Source: Halomonas sp. HL-48 (GTDB lineage Bacteria > Pseudomonadota > Gammaproteobacteria > Pseudomonadales > Halomonadaceae). From it: a DNA stretch of 64,000 nt. Both the position numbers and the translations under genes were made by a program. The stretch spans positions 274,065 through 338,064 of the forward strand of contig NZ_LJZS01000001.1 of assembly GCF_001314875.1 (NCBI RefSeq), in the 5' to 3' direction. Below the pieces are notes generated by a model. That model was not told where the DNA came from, did not search any database, and was given only the letters and a program-made list of their open reading frames with translations. This document shows, in pieces, positions 51,702 to 61,103 of the stretch (the first letter of the stretch is position 1; each line of letters begins with the position of its first letter).

Positions 51702-52178
51702 ATGTCCGATACCAACAGCATCGGCCTACACGAAGGCAGTGCCACCCAGCTGGCTGAAAAGCTCAACCACCTGCTGGCCAACTATCAGATTTTTTACATG
51801 AACGTCCGTGGCTATCACTGGAATGTCAGGGGTAACGATTTTTTCGAACTGCACGCCAAGTTCGAAGAGTTTTATACCGATCTGCTCACCAAGGTCGACG
51901 AAGTCGCCGAACGTATCCTGACCCTGGGCCATAAACCGGTTCACGCCTACAGCGATTACGTCAAGCTTTCGCGCATTCAGGAAGACAAGGATGTTCACGA
52001 CGGTACGACCTGCGTCAACGGCGTATTGCGCGGCTATCAAACGCTGATCGAACTGCAGCGCGAACTGTTATCCATCGCGTCGGATGCCGATGATGAAGGC
52101 ACCGCCGCACAGGCAGGCGATTACATCCGCGAGCAGGAAAAAACCGTCTGGATGCTTAACGCCTATTTAAGCAAATAA
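51702..52178 (+). CDS. dps: Dps/ferritin-like DNA-protecting protein
   Basis: Dodecameric ferroxidase that stores iron and protects DNA during stress. The 158-residue product has the ferroxidase signature in YHWNVRGNDFFELHAKFEEFY with the His and Asp/Glu ligands, followed by VDEVAERILTLG. The N-terminal tail is short and only weakly charged, so direct DNA binding is uncertain. AAGGAGG precedes the ATG. The 162-bp gap upstream is AT-rich near 51640-51680 and should hold its promoter. Confidence 0.93.
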   Translation: MSDTNSIGLHEGSATQLAEKLNHLLANYQIFYMNVRGYHWNVRGNDFFELHAKFEEFYTDLLTKVDEVAERILTLGHKPVHAYSDYVKLSRIQEDKDVHDGTTCVNGVLRGYQTLIELQRELLSIASDADDEGTAAQAGDYIREQEKTVWMLNAYLSK

Positions 52179-52203
52179 GCGTTCAAACGCCTCAGGCTGA
52201 AAG

Positions 52204-52235
52204 CAAAACGGCACCCTTGGGTGCCGTTTTTTGCG
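52204..52235. terminator. Bidirectional terminator between dps and pepD
   Basis: Stem AAAACGGCACCC / GGGTGCCGTTTT (52206-52217 and 52220-52231) with a two-base nominal loop, extended by T's on the plus strand and A's on the minus strand. It separates the convergent dps and pepD genes. Confidence 0.9.
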
Positions 52236-52236
52236 T

Positions 52237-53697
52237 TTAGCGACTGGCCAAGGCTTCGACCAGAGCACGCAGCAAGTGCCAGAATTCCTCAACGGTCGCC
52301 AACTCAACGCGTTCGTCCGGCGAGTGCGCGCCACGGATGGTCGGACCGAAGGAAATCATATCGAGATGCGGGTATTTACTGCCCAGAATACCGCACTCAA
52401 GACCTGCATGGATGACTTTTACCGCGGGTTCATGCCCCAGGAGCGACTGATGACAGGCCTTAAAGCGCTTGAGCAGCGCCCCGTCGGGGTTGGGCACCCA
52501 GCCGGGGTAGGTATTTTCCACGCTGACCCGCGCGCCGATCAGTCCGAACAAGGCTTTGAAACGGTCGGCCATGGCCGCCACGGCGCTGTCGTGTAGCGAG
52601 CGCACCAGCGCACAGACATGAAACCGCCCCTGCTCCAGACTGACGACGCCCAGGTTATTGGACGTTTCCACCACCCCTGGCACGTCGGCGCTCATCCGCT
52701 CGACGCCGCAGGGAGCGGCATGCAGTGCCGCCACCAGCATGGTACTGGCGTCCAACGTTAACGGCTCGGCGCCTTCCGGGCTAACCGGCTCGGCGACAAT
52801 GCTCAGCCCTGCATCGCCGCTGCCCAGTTCACGCTGCAGAGTTTGCGTCAGCTCATTGATGAGGATAAGTGCGTTTTGCTGCTCGTCAGCGGGCAGCGCG
52901 ATGTCGGCAAAGGCTTCGCGGGGTATGGCGTTGCGCAGCGTGCCGCCCTGATAATTGATCAGCCTGGCATCGACGTGTTCCAGCGCCCGAAGTACGCGCA
53001 CCAACAACCGGTTGGCGTTACCCAACGGCTGATGGATATCCATCCCCGAGTGACCGCCTTTCAGCCCCGTCAACGATAGCCTGAGCACGCATTCGTCTGC
53101 CCTCAGCGCAGCGCTTGGAAGCTTGGCATCAACGACCACATCGGCCCCACCGGCGCAGCCGATAAAGACGTCACCGTGATCCTCGCTATCGAGATTCAGC
53201 AGTTGCTTGCCCTCCAGCCAGTTTTCGGCAAGACCCAGCGCGCCCCCCATGGACGTTTCTTCTTCAAGCGTGAACAGCGCCTCCAGGGGACCGTGGGTAA
53301 GCTCGGGGTCCTCAAGCAGCGCCAGTATCGCCGCCACTCCCAGGCCGTTATCCGCGCCCAGCGTGGTGCCTTCAGCGTGCAACCAGCCGTCGGCTACATA
53401 GGTGCGAATAGGGTCGCGCTGAAAATCGTGCGCGTGACCGGCATTGGCCTGGGCCACCATGTCCAGATGGCCCTGCAGGATAAGCCCGGGGATATGCTCA
53501 TGGCCGGGGCTCGCCGACTTGCGCAGGCGTAAATTGCCAAACGCGTCGCGGTCGTGGCCGATGCCCTGGGCCTCGGCCCATTGTTCCAGCACGGCGACCA
53601 GTTGCGCCTCATGCCCGGAGGGGCGAGGCGTATTACACAGCGTTCGAAAGTGCCGCCACACAAGCGCTGGGCTCAGCGAGTCTAGATGTTCGTTCAT
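52237..53697 (-). CDS. pepD: Aminoacyl-histidine dipeptidase (peptidase D)
   Basis: Cytosolic M20C metallopeptidase that cleaves Xaa-His and other dipeptides. The 486-residue product shows the dinuclear zinc motifs in order: GHLDMVAQ (His/Asp), GADNGLGVAA (bridging Asp), FTLEEETSMGGA (catalytic Glu pair), DSEDHGDVFIGCAGG, and near the end HAGLECGILGSKYP and FGPTIRGAHSPDERV. It lies 32 bp after tmcA on the same strand and may be co-transcribed. Confidence 0.95.
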   Translation of the reverse strand: MNEHLDSLSPALVWRHFRTLCNTPRPSGHEAQLVAVLEQWAEAQGIGHDRDAFGNLRLRKSASPGHEHIPGLILQGHLDMVAQANAGHAHDFQRDPIRTYVADGWLHAEGTTLGADNGLGVAAILALLEDPELTHGPLEALFTLEEETSMGGALGLAENWLEGKQLLNLDSEDHGDVFIGCAGGADVVVDAKLPSAALRADECVLRLSLTGLKGGHSGMDIHQPLGNANRLLVRVLRALEHVDARLINYQGGTLRNAIPREAFADIALPADEQQNALILINELTQTLQRELGSGDAGLSIVAEPVSPEGAEPLTLDASTMLVAALHAAPCGVERMSADVPGVVETSNNLGVVSLEQGRFHVCALVRSLHDSAVAAMADRFKALFGLIGARVSVENTYPGWVPNPDGALLKRFKACHQSLLGHEPAVKVIHAGLECGILGSKYPHLDMISFGPTIRGAHSPDERVELATVEEFWHLLRALVEALASR

Positions 53698-53729
53698 GGA
53701 AGCTCTTTATCTTGGATAACCGGCTTACT

Positions 53730-55907
53730 TTAACGGTCCCCGGCCTCGGGGGAAAGCGGTTGCTCGTTCCACAGGACTTGCGCTACCTGACGCAGTGCCT
53801 GCACGGACGTGCCGGGGGCGTCGGCAAGCGGCTGGTTCTGGAAAGCCCAGGCGGCGAGCTGCTGGTGGGCGGCTTGGCCAGCGGCCGACAACGACCAGCG
53901 ACTCGCTTCCCGCGCCAGGGCTTGCAAGGAGGCCCGCGCCAGCGCCGGCGACCGATGGGCGGTTGCCACATCGACGATATCCTGACGCTCGGCCTGGTCC
54001 AAGGCGCGCTCAGGCAGTTCGTGGACCAGCAGGCTGACCACCGCCGCCGGCAGATGCGCCAATTCAAACGCCAGCAACCCCGGTAGCGAGGCGGCAAACC
54101 GCTCTTGCAACTCGCGCAACACAGGCTCCCCCGACGGGGTTAACGCCTTTGCCACCATCACGGCAAATTCGCCACTCGACGGCTCACGCGTCACGCCCAG
54201 ACGCACGACCACAAACCCCTGGGCGCGCCAGAAACGCAGCAGCCCCGCATCGGCACCAAAGGTCGCGCCATACAGGGTGATGCCTTCCGCCGCCGCCTTG
54301 CGTTGGTCGTCGTCGAGCAGCCGGCTCCCCAGCCCCTGACGACGTCTGGCAGGATGGCTAGCAATGCGTACCACCCGCCGCCAGCGCGCCACCAGGGCCT
54401 CGCGGCAGCCACTATGTGCGGCGAGCGACTGGGCCATCAAATGCCCCTGAGGTCGGCGCGCGCCGCGCGCCACCTGGTGGGAAAGGTCCATCGAAAAGCC
54501 ACCTTCGTCACGGGTCACCAGAACAGCCTGCGGCTGCTGAGCCGGCCCGACAACGCGCAGCCGCATGCCAGGGCCGTCCAGCAGCTGACGCAGGTCACCC
54601 GGCGTCGTGCGATAGTGGGACTGCACCAACAGACCGAACAGCTGGCCAAGCGCCGCCTCGTTTCCGGCAAGCGTCTCTCGGTCCACCTCATGGGAAGCAT
54701 GGCTGGCCGTCAACTCGTCTTGCGCCGAAGGTAGGGGGGCGTTTAACAACAGCAGTTGGTTAAGCGTCGCTTCAAGGGGGTCGCCCGCCTGCCAGCGCAC
54801 CGGATCTGTCAGCGTGAGCGCCTTCCACCCCGGCGTCTGCGCATCCAGCACGTCACGAAAGCGCAGTGCAAAGCCTCGCCCGGACCCCTCGTAGCCGTGC
54901 ACGGTGGTGGCAAAGGCAATGCGCGGAAACGCCTTCAGCCATTGCGCCAACAGCGGCGCGGGCAGCGCGGCGGCCTCATCCACCATCAGATAACTGCCGT
55001 CGCCGCCCAGCGTGCCCGCCGCGACGTGCTCACTCAGCGCATCGGGCGTGACGAACAAGAGTTCGCGCCCCTCGCCCAGCACGAAGCGATCCGCCGCGCT
55101 ACGATGCCCCTCCGGGCATAAGGACGCTGCGCGCTCAAACAGACTCTCGACAGCCGCAAGGCGCGGCGCCGTGACGATGACGCGTGATGCCTTATCGCGC
55201 AACAAGCGTACACAGCCAATGCCCATCGCGGCACTTTTGCCACGACCACGGTCGGCGGTAATCACCAGGGGACGGCGGCGTTTGAGCCCCTCAAGAGCTC
55301 TAACGGCCACGGCCTGATCCAGGGTCATGCATGCATCATCATGGGGTTTTTCAGGTGCCACTGGCGTGGCCGGCAGCCACCCCAGGCGGGGCGGCGCATC
55401 CGGTGTCCAATGGATAATCTGCGTCGATGCCCTGAGTTGCCTGGCCAGCCGCACCAGGTAGTGCGCGCTAAGCGCTGTCCATTCGCTGGGATAATCGGCG
55501 ATACGAGCGTAGTCAGGGTCAGGCTGAGTCCCCCATTGCTCGGGGGTGATCAGAACGAGCAGTCCGCCCGCTGCCAAGGTGCCGCCAACCGCTCCCAGGG
55601 CGTCTGGATTGAAGCCACCGGCGCTCTCATGGGCGTCTACCACCACAAGCTGGTGCTCAGTGCCGAGCCTTGTCGTCGCCCGCCCTGCTTTTAAAGAGGG
55701 CGCAACGGGGGCGTAATCACCTACCCATAGTGGAGACGCCCAGAGCTGTGCCTGCCATAGCCCCACGGCCAGCGCCCGACAACGCTCGGCGTCACCCTGC
55801 AGCCATACAAGCTGTCGCCAGCGTCGCCGGGCTAATCGCCTTGCCTGCTGGAGCAGTAGCGCGGTGGATCGCGACGCTAGCGCGTCGTCGATAGATAACG
55901 GCGGCAT
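53730..55907 (-). CDS. tmcA: tRNA(Met) cytidine acetyltransferase TmcA
   Basis: Makes N4-acetylcytidine at the wobble position of elongator tRNA-Met, using acetyl-CoA and an ATP-driven RNA helicase module. The 725-residue product has an N-terminal DUF1726-like region (about 1-190), the helicase with Walker A ADRGRGKS (218-225) and motif II MVDEAAALP, a GNAT acetyltransferase domain with RIASHPARRRQGLGSRLL, and a C-terminal helical tRNA-binding region. GGAG precedes the ATG. Length is normal for the family. Confidence 0.95.
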   Translation of the reverse strand: MPPLSIDDALASRSTALLLQQARRLARRRWRQLVWLQGDAERCRALAVGLWQAQLWASPLWVGDYAPVAPSLKAGRATTRLGTEHQLVVVDAHESAGGFNPDALGAVGGTLAAGGLLVLITPEQWGTQPDPDYARIADYPSEWTALSAHYLVRLARQLRASTQIIHWTPDAPPRLGWLPATPVAPEKPHDDACMTLDQAVAVRALEGLKRRRPLVITADRGRGKSAAMGIGCVRLLRDKASRVIVTAPRLAAVESLFERAASLCPEGHRSAADRFVLGEGRELLFVTPDALSEHVAAGTLGGDGSYLMVDEAAALPAPLLAQWLKAFPRIAFATTVHGYEGSGRGFALRFRDVLDAQTPGWKALTLTDPVRWQAGDPLEATLNQLLLLNAPLPSAQDELTASHASHEVDRETLAGNEAALGQLFGLLVQSHYRTTPGDLRQLLDGPGMRLRVVGPAQQPQAVLVTRDEGGFSMDLSHQVARGARRPQGHLMAQSLAAHSGCREALVARWRRVVRIASHPARRRQGLGSRLLDDDQRKAAAEGITLYGATFGADAGLLRFWRAQGFVVVRLGVTREPSSGEFAVMVAKALTPSGEPVLRELQERFAASLPGLLAFELAHLPAAVVSLLVHELPERALDQAERQDIVDVATAHRSPALARASLQALAREASRWSLSAAGQAAHQQLAAWAFQNQPLADAPGTSVQALRQVAQVLWNEQPLSPEAGDR

Positions 55908-56229
55908 AAAGTCTCCTATCGGGATAAATAGCTTACAACTTTGGTTGCATTAACCCCTCCCCTTTCAACGCTTTTCACACTCATTCGCCATGGCATCCGC
56001 CGGTGTAAAAGGTACTAACCTTATGATTTTGTGAAAAATTATAAGGTTCTAAGGTACACCCGCCAGTCGCCAATCTGGCAAATGGCTGATATTGCATTGC
56101 AACGCTCTGAGTGTGCTAATTTAATCAGGCAGGGTAAAGCCACCTTTACGTAAACGTAATGCATACCGACTGCACTAACTGCATCCACAGTTCCTAATAA
56201 ATCAAACGGCGACGAACAGGATCAACAAC
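55908..56229. promoter_or_regulatory. AT-rich regulatory region upstream of the TRAP operon
   Basis: A 322-bp gap without a supported gene. It contains a nested dyad: AACCTTAT (56017-56024) / ATAAGGTT (56041-56048), inside GGTGTA (56002-56007) / TACACC (56055-56060). There is also a 10-bp palindrome TTTACGTAAA (56145-56154). These are candidate operator sites for the TRAP genes. The dctP Shine-Dalgarno is a modest CAGGAT. Confidence 0.5.
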
Positions 56230-57333
56230 ATGAAAAAAACTGCCAAGTTTGCCATTACAAGCCTAGCCGCTGGTGTTGCGCTGGCGGCGCTTTCCTCGAC
56301 TGCACACGCCCAGCAAGAATGGACCATGACCAGTACCTGGCCCGACAACCTTGACCTGATCAAAATTGATCAGCACTGGGTCGAGCTTGTTAATCGACTG
56401 GTTGGCGATGAACTTGAAATCAACTTCCGCTCGGGCGGCACATTGATGCCCGGCACCGAAGTGTTTGATGCCACAGAAACCGGCAGCATCGAAGCCGCTG
56501 GCGACTGGCCTGGTTACTGGGCAGGCCGCAGCCCCGCTTTCTCTCCGTTGGCCACCACTACCAGCTTGTTCAACGGCGTGGATTACATGAACTGGATCCT
56601 GCAGTGGGGCGGCTGGGATCTGTACCAGGAAGTATATGGCGAATACAACATGGTGTATCTGCCCTACGGGATTACCAATAACGAATCAGGCTTTATGGGC
56701 GGCACACCCATTGAAAGCATTGCCGACCTGGATGGCAAACGGCTGCGCTTGTCGGGCCGCGACCAGGGTCGAGTACTGGAAGAACTCGGCGGTTCGCAGG
56801 TTACCCTGGCGGGCGGTGAAGTCTACCAGGCGCTGGAGCGCGGCGTAATTGACGCCGGTGAGTTCTCAACCCCCGGGGTCGATTATAACGCTGGGTTTGG
56901 CGAAGTCGCTGAGCACTGGTCGGTTCCGGGTTGGCACCAGTCTGCCAGCGTTTTCGGCGTGATGATCAACAAAGATGCGTGGGATGAGCTGTCTGAAGAA
57001 ACTCAGGAAGCGCTAAAAATCGCCGCTGAAGCCACCATGGCGTGGTCGCTTGCGTGGTCTGAGCGTGAATCCACCGAAGCCACTGAGAAGTTCATCGAAG
57101 ATGGCATGGAAATCCACCCGCTGCCCGCCGAGGACCTTGAAGAGATCCAGAACATCACCAACAGCGTGATTGTTGAAGGCGCTTGCGAAGACCCCATGCA
57201 CGCCAAGATCTACCATTCGATGGTGAGCTACATGGAGCACTACGCCACCTGGCGTGATCTCACGGTGCCCTTCAACATGAGCCGCTCCATCACCAACCTT
57301 CCCGACCTCGAAGAAATCGAAGCCTGCCTCTAA
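56230..57333 (+). CDS. TRAP transporter solute-binding protein DctP family
   Basis: A 367-residue periplasmic binding protein (TakP/FcbT1-like branch) that captures an organic acid and delivers it to the membrane subunits. The signal peptide spans about 1-27 (ending AHA before QQEWT). The ligand-clamping arginine region reads GKRLRLSGRDQGRVLEELG, followed by GGEVYQALERGVIDAGEFS. The protein is very acidic, as expected for exported proteins of halophiles. The likely substrate class is 2-oxo acids, other carboxylates or aromatic acids; it cannot be narrowed further. Confidence 0.92.
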   Translation: MKKTAKFAITSLAAGVALAALSSTAHAQQEWTMTSTWPDNLDLIKIDQHWVELVNRLVGDELEINFRSGGTLMPGTEVFDATETGSIEAAGDWPGYWAGRSPAFSPLATTTSLFNGVDYMNWILQWGGWDLYQEVYGEYNMVYLPYGITNNESGFMGGTPIESIADLDGKRLRLSGRDQGRVLEELGGSQVTLAGGEVYQALERGVIDAGEFSTPGVDYNAGFGEVAEHWSVPGWHQSASVFGVMINKDAWDELSEETQEALKIAAEATMAWSLAWSERESTEATEKFIEDGMEIHPLPAEDLEEIQNITNSVIVEGACEDPMHAKIYHSMVSYMEHYATWRDLTVPFNMSRSITNLPDLEEIEACL

Positions 57334-57346
57334 ACCCCGGTTAAAG

Positions 57347-57377
57347 GATCACCTCAGCGTAGTGCGCTGAGGTGATC
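57347..57377 (+). promoter_or_regulatory. Intercistronic hairpin between dctP and dctQ
   Basis: A perfect 13-bp stem (57347-57359 and 57365-57377; arms GATCACCTCAGCG / CGCTGAGGTGATC) with a 5-base loop, 14 bp after the dctP stop and 26 bp before dctQ. No T-run follows. It probably protects the dctP message or partly blocks read-through, giving more binding protein than membrane subunits. Confidence 0.7.
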
Positions 57378-57403
57378 TTGAGTGCGGAACCTGGAGAATC
57401 TCC

Positions 57404-57907
57404 ATGTATGCGATTGCTAAAGCCATCGATGCGTTCAACGAGCTGTTTGGACGTATCGTGGCACCGTTAATTGCGCTGATAACGTTGATCGTGCTGTACG
57501 ACGTGGCAATGCGTTTTTTTCTCGGTCGCCCTAGCGACTGGGCTTTCGATGTCACCAAAATGCTGTTTGGTGCGCATTTCATGCTGATGGCCGCTTACGG
57601 ACTGCGTCATCACGTGCATGTTGAAGTCGATGTGCTTAAAAGACTGTTATCCAACCGCAAACAGGCGGCCCTGACACTTTTGGGTTACGCGCTGTTTTTC
57701 GTGCCGTTCATCTGGATGTTTATCAACCAGGGCTGGAGCTTCTTTATACGTTCTTTCAGCCGCGGAGAAACCACTTACGGCATGGTGTCAATTCCGGTGT
57801 ATCCCGTTAAAGGAGTCATCTTGGTCGCGGCAGTACTGATTTTACTTCAGGCGATTGCGATTGTATTACGCGCCATTATCCAACTACGCGAGGAGGCCAC
57901 GCCATGA
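57404..57907 (+). CDS. TRAP transporter small permease DctQ family
   Basis: A 167-residue inner-membrane subunit with four transmembrane helices (about 12-34, 48-66, 86-106, 126-150). The segment LYDVAMRFFLGRPSDWAFDV with the conserved Arg/Phe and Trp is typical of DctQ. GGAGA precedes the ATG. It overlaps dctM by ATGA. Confidence 0.92.
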   Translation: MYAIAKAIDAFNELFGRIVAPLIALITLIVLYDVAMRFFLGRPSDWAFDVTKMLFGAHFMLMAAYGLRHHVHVEVDVLKRLLSNRKQAALTLLGYALFFVPFIWMFINQGWSFFIRSFSRGETTYGMVSIPVYPVKGVILVAAVLILLQAIAIVLRAIIQLREEATP

Positions 57908-59238
57908 ACATCAGCCCCGAAATGCTGACGTTAGTGATGTTTGGTGGCTTGATGATTGGCCTTTTCATGGGCCACCCATTGGCATTTGTACTGGGTGGTG
58001 TCGCAGTTGTTGGCGCATTTTTAGGCCCCGGCACGCAGGTCATGGGGACGTTGATCAATAACGTTTATGGTAACGCCATGGATAATTACGTCCTTGTCGC
58101 CATCCCACTCTTCATCCTCATGGCGCGCTTTTTGAACGACTCAGGCGTTACCGAGAAAATGTTTGACGCCATGCGCCTGTTGCTCGCCAACCTACGCGGT
58201 GGGTTAGCGCTGACAGTCGTAGTGGTTTCGGTGCTGCTTGCTGCGACGACAGGCATCGTTGGCGCTTCCATTGCGGTGATGGGCATGATCGCGCTGGTTC
58301 CGATGCTCAAGTATGGCTATCACAAAGGATTGAGTACCGGCGTTATCATGGCCAGCGGCTGTCTGGGCATTTTGATCCCACCCAGCATTATGCTGATTTT
58401 GATGGCAAGCTATTCGCCGGTTTCCGTAGGTGCGTTGTTTGCTGGTGCCCTGGTGCCCGGGTTAATGCTGGGGGCCATGTACGCGCTCTACGTGTTGATT
58501 ATTTGCCATGTTAAGCCAGCCTATGGCCCTCTCGTTCCTGCTGAGGAACGGGCAGGCACGAGCACCCGCGAGCTGCTTATCATGCTGGCGAAATATGTAC
58601 TGCCACCCATGTCGCTGATTCTGGGGGTACTCGGTGCACTCTTCACCGGCATTGCCACAGCCACCGAAGCCTCGGCAATTGGTGTTTTTATCGCCTTTAT
58701 GCTGTTTATGATTTTTGGTGATCGCAAGCTTAAAACGTGTTTCAACACACTTATTGAGGCAAGCAAAACCACTACCATGGTAATGCTGGTACTGGTGGGT
58801 GCTACCGCCTTCACCGGCGTCTTCTCACGCGGCGGCGGCATGGATGTCATCAGCGAGCTGGTGCTATCAATGCCTGGAGGCACCATTGGTGCGTTAATTC
58901 TGATGCTTTTCCTGGTATTTATTTTGGGCATGTTCCTGGACTGGACCGGCATCGTGCTGCTGAGCTTCCCAATCATGTTACCTATCATCGAGACCATGGG
59001 CATCGATACGCTGTGGTTCGTGGTGATGGTGGCCGTGGTATTGCAAACCTCGTTTTTAACGCCGCCGTTCGGTTATGCACTGTTCTATTTAAAAGGTGTG
59101 GCTCCACCTGGCGTTGAGACGCTCGACCTTTACAAAGCAGTGATACCGTTTGTCGCCCTGATCATACTGGCCTGTGTGTTAATGGCCATATTCCCCTGGT
59201 TGATTACCGGACTACCCAGCTTGATGGTGGGTTATTAA
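57904..59238 (+). CDS. TRAP transporter large permease DctM family
   Basis: A 444-residue sodium-coupled transporter subunit with about 11-12 helices. Hallmarks: GLFMGHPLAFVLGGVAVVGA at the start, ASGCLGILIPPSIMLILMAS in the first half and GMFLDWTGIVLLSFPIMLP in the second. Translationally coupled to dctQ and followed by a strong terminator. Confidence 0.94.
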   Translation: MNISPEMLTLVMFGGLMIGLFMGHPLAFVLGGVAVVGAFLGPGTQVMGTLINNVYGNAMDNYVLVAIPLFILMARFLNDSGVTEKMFDAMRLLLANLRGGLALTVVVVSVLLAATTGIVGASIAVMGMIALVPMLKYGYHKGLSTGVIMASGCLGILIPPSIMLILMASYSPVSVGALFAGALVPGLMLGAMYALYVLIICHVKPAYGPLVPAEERAGTSTRELLIMLAKYVLPPMSLILGVLGALFTGIATATEASAIGVFIAFMLFMIFGDRKLKTCFNTLIEASKTTTMVMLVLVGATAFTGVFSRGGGMDVISELVLSMPGGTIGALILMLFLVFILGMFLDWTGIVLLSFPIMLPIIETMGIDTLWFVVMVAVVLQTSFLTPPFGYALFYLKGVAPPGVETLDLYKAVIPFVALIILACVLMAIFPWLITGLPSLMVGY

Positions 59239-59260
59239 CCTACGCCTTACCCGTTCTACC

Positions 59261-59286
59261 AGCCCGGCGATAAGCCGGGCTTTTTT
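59261..59286 (+). terminator. Rho-independent terminator of the TRAP operon
   Basis: Stem AGCCCGGC / GCCGGGCT (59261-59268 and 59274-59281) with a GATAA loop followed by six T's (59281-59286), 22 bp after dctM. Confidence 0.92.
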
Positions 59287-59403
59287 GGTTTAGCCCGACC
59301 GTGATTCAAGCGGCTGCAGCTGGCGGCCGCCAATGATACTATTCCTCGCCGTGTGCGCCTCATGCCGCCGCGATATCCGTTTGCTTCTGCAAGGAGTCTT
59401 TAC

Positions 59404-61089
59404 GTGCCCCGCTCCATCTCTGGTGAGTCAGCCGCGCAGCGGCACAGCCCAACGCAACGCTGGAACCCCTGGTCGATGGTGCTGATCTGTGTCGCGCTAG
59501 TGGTGGCGCTGCCTGTCGTTGTGGTCTTCACCCATATCGCACTGCCGACCGATGGCGTATGGCAGCATCTGGCCAGCACGGTATTACCGCGTTATTTGAA
59601 CAATACCTTTTGGCTCGTGCTGTCCGTAGGGGTTGGGACCCTGATCATCGGCACCGGTACGGCGTGGCTGGTGGTCATGTGTCGCTTTCCCGGCAAGCGC
59701 TTATTTGAATGGGCGCTGCTGCTGCCATTGGCCGTACCCACCTATGTGATTGCCTACGCCTACACTGACTTCTTGCAGTTTGCTGGCCCGCTGCAGAGCC
59801 TCTTGCGCGATCTGTTCGGCTGGCAGCACGGTGATTACTATTTCCCTAACGTTCGCTCACTTGGTGGCGCCGCGACGCTGATTACCGTGGTGCTCTACCC
59901 GTATGTTTACCTGCTCGCCCGCGCATCTTTTCTCGAGCAGTCGGTTTGCGTGCTCGACGTCGGTCGCACCCTGGGCCGTGGCCCATGGCGCCTGTTTTTC
60001 AGCATCGCGGTGCCATTAGCCCGTCCTGCCCTGGTGGGTGGCGTATCGCTGGTGCTGATGGAAACGCTCAATGAGTTTGGCGCGGTGCAGTTCTTCGGGG
60101 TTGATACCTTCACGACCGGCATCTATCGCACCTGGTTTGGTATGGGCGAGCCCGTCGCCGCTGCCCAGTTGGCTGCCTGCCTGCTCAGCTTTGTGATTGT
60201 ACTGGTATTGCTTGAACGCTGGTCTCGCGGCAAGCGGCGCTACTTCCACACCACCAATCGCTATCAGCAATTACCCGAATACGCACTACATGGCTGGCGG
60301 GCAGCTACTGCGACCGTGGCGTGTATGATTCCGATCACCATTGGCTTTCTGCTCCCCAGCGGCATACTGCTCCAACTGGCGCTGACGGAGGGGGATTCGC
60401 TATGGGGAACGCGCTTTATTGGCTTTGCATGGAATAGCCTCAGCTTATCGGCACTGGCAGCGATCATAGCGGTCGGCACAGCGGTACTGCTCAGCTATGG
60501 CGTTCGGGTACACGATACACGGCTTGCACGCTTTACCACGCGTATCTCGGCCATGGGCTATGCAATCCCCGGCTCGGTGGTGGCGGTGGGGATTTTAATC
60601 CCCTTTGCCTGGCTGGATAACGTGATCAATACAGGATTGCAGGCTTACAACGGCCAGATTGTTGGCCTGATATTTAGCGGATCGGCGTTTATTCTGCTCT
60701 ACGCCTACGTGGTGCGCTTCCTGGCCGTTTCCTTCAACGCCGTTGAAGCCAGTCTGGGCAAGGTAACCCCCAGTATGGATGCCGCCTCGCGCACCCTTGG
60801 GCAGACCGCCAGCGGCACACTACGCTATGTACATACGCCGATGATGCGCAGCAGCTTACTGGCGGCAGGGATTTTGGTATTTGTCGACGTCATGAAGGAG
60901 CTTCCGGCCACCGTCATTCTTCGCCCGTTCAACTTCGATACGCTGGCGGTGAGAGCGCACAACCTGGCGTCCGATGAGCGCCTGGCCGAAGCGTCTACCT
61001 CTTCGCTGGCGATCGTGGTGGTCGGCATTCTGCCGGTAATACTGCTGAGCATGGCCATGCGCCGCTCACGCCCGGGCGCCGGGTCGTAG
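59404..61089 (+). CDS. Ferric iron ABC transporter permease, FbpB type
   Basis: A 561-residue fused two-domain permease with about 12 helices, the FbpB/SfuB arrangement for periplasmic Fe3+ import. Two EAA-type loops that contact the ATPase are visible: VGRTLGRGPWRLFFSIAVPL in the first half and AASRTLGQTASGTLRYVHTP in the second. I chose the GTG at 59404 because AAGGAG lies 8 bases upstream; the frame continues 17 codons further up without support. It is convergent with the ATPase gene, separated by only 14 bp. Confidence 0.9.
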   Translation: MPRSISGESAAQRHSPTQRWNPWSMVLICVALVVALPVVVVFTHIALPTDGVWQHLASTVLPRYLNNTFWLVLSVGVGTLIIGTGTAWLVVMCRFPGKRLFEWALLLPLAVPTYVIAYAYTDFLQFAGPLQSLLRDLFGWQHGDYYFPNVRSLGGAATLITVVLYPYVYLLARASFLEQSVCVLDVGRTLGRGPWRLFFSIAVPLARPALVGGVSLVLMETLNEFGAVQFFGVDTFTTGIYRTWFGMGEPVAAAQLAACLLSFVIVLVLLERWSRGKRRYFHTTNRYQQLPEYALHGWRAATATVACMIPITIGFLLPSGILLQLALTEGDSLWGTRFIGFAWNSLSLSALAAIIAVGTAVLLSYGVRVHDTRLARFTTRISAMGYAIPGSVVAVGILIPFAWLDNVINTGLQAYNGQIVGLIFSGSAFILLYAYVVRFLAVSFNAVEASLGKVTPSMDAASRTLGQTASGTLRYVHTPMMRSSLLAAGILVFVDVMKELPATVILRPFNFDTLAVRAHNLASDERLAEASTSSLAIVVVGILPVILLSMAMRRSRPGAGS

Positions 61090-61103
61090 TGGCAAACGTT
61101 CAT

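Noticed and set aside
55991..56120. Sigma-54 promoter for the TRAP operon
   Set aside because: TGGC and GC motifs occur, but none has the required GG-N10-GC spacing.
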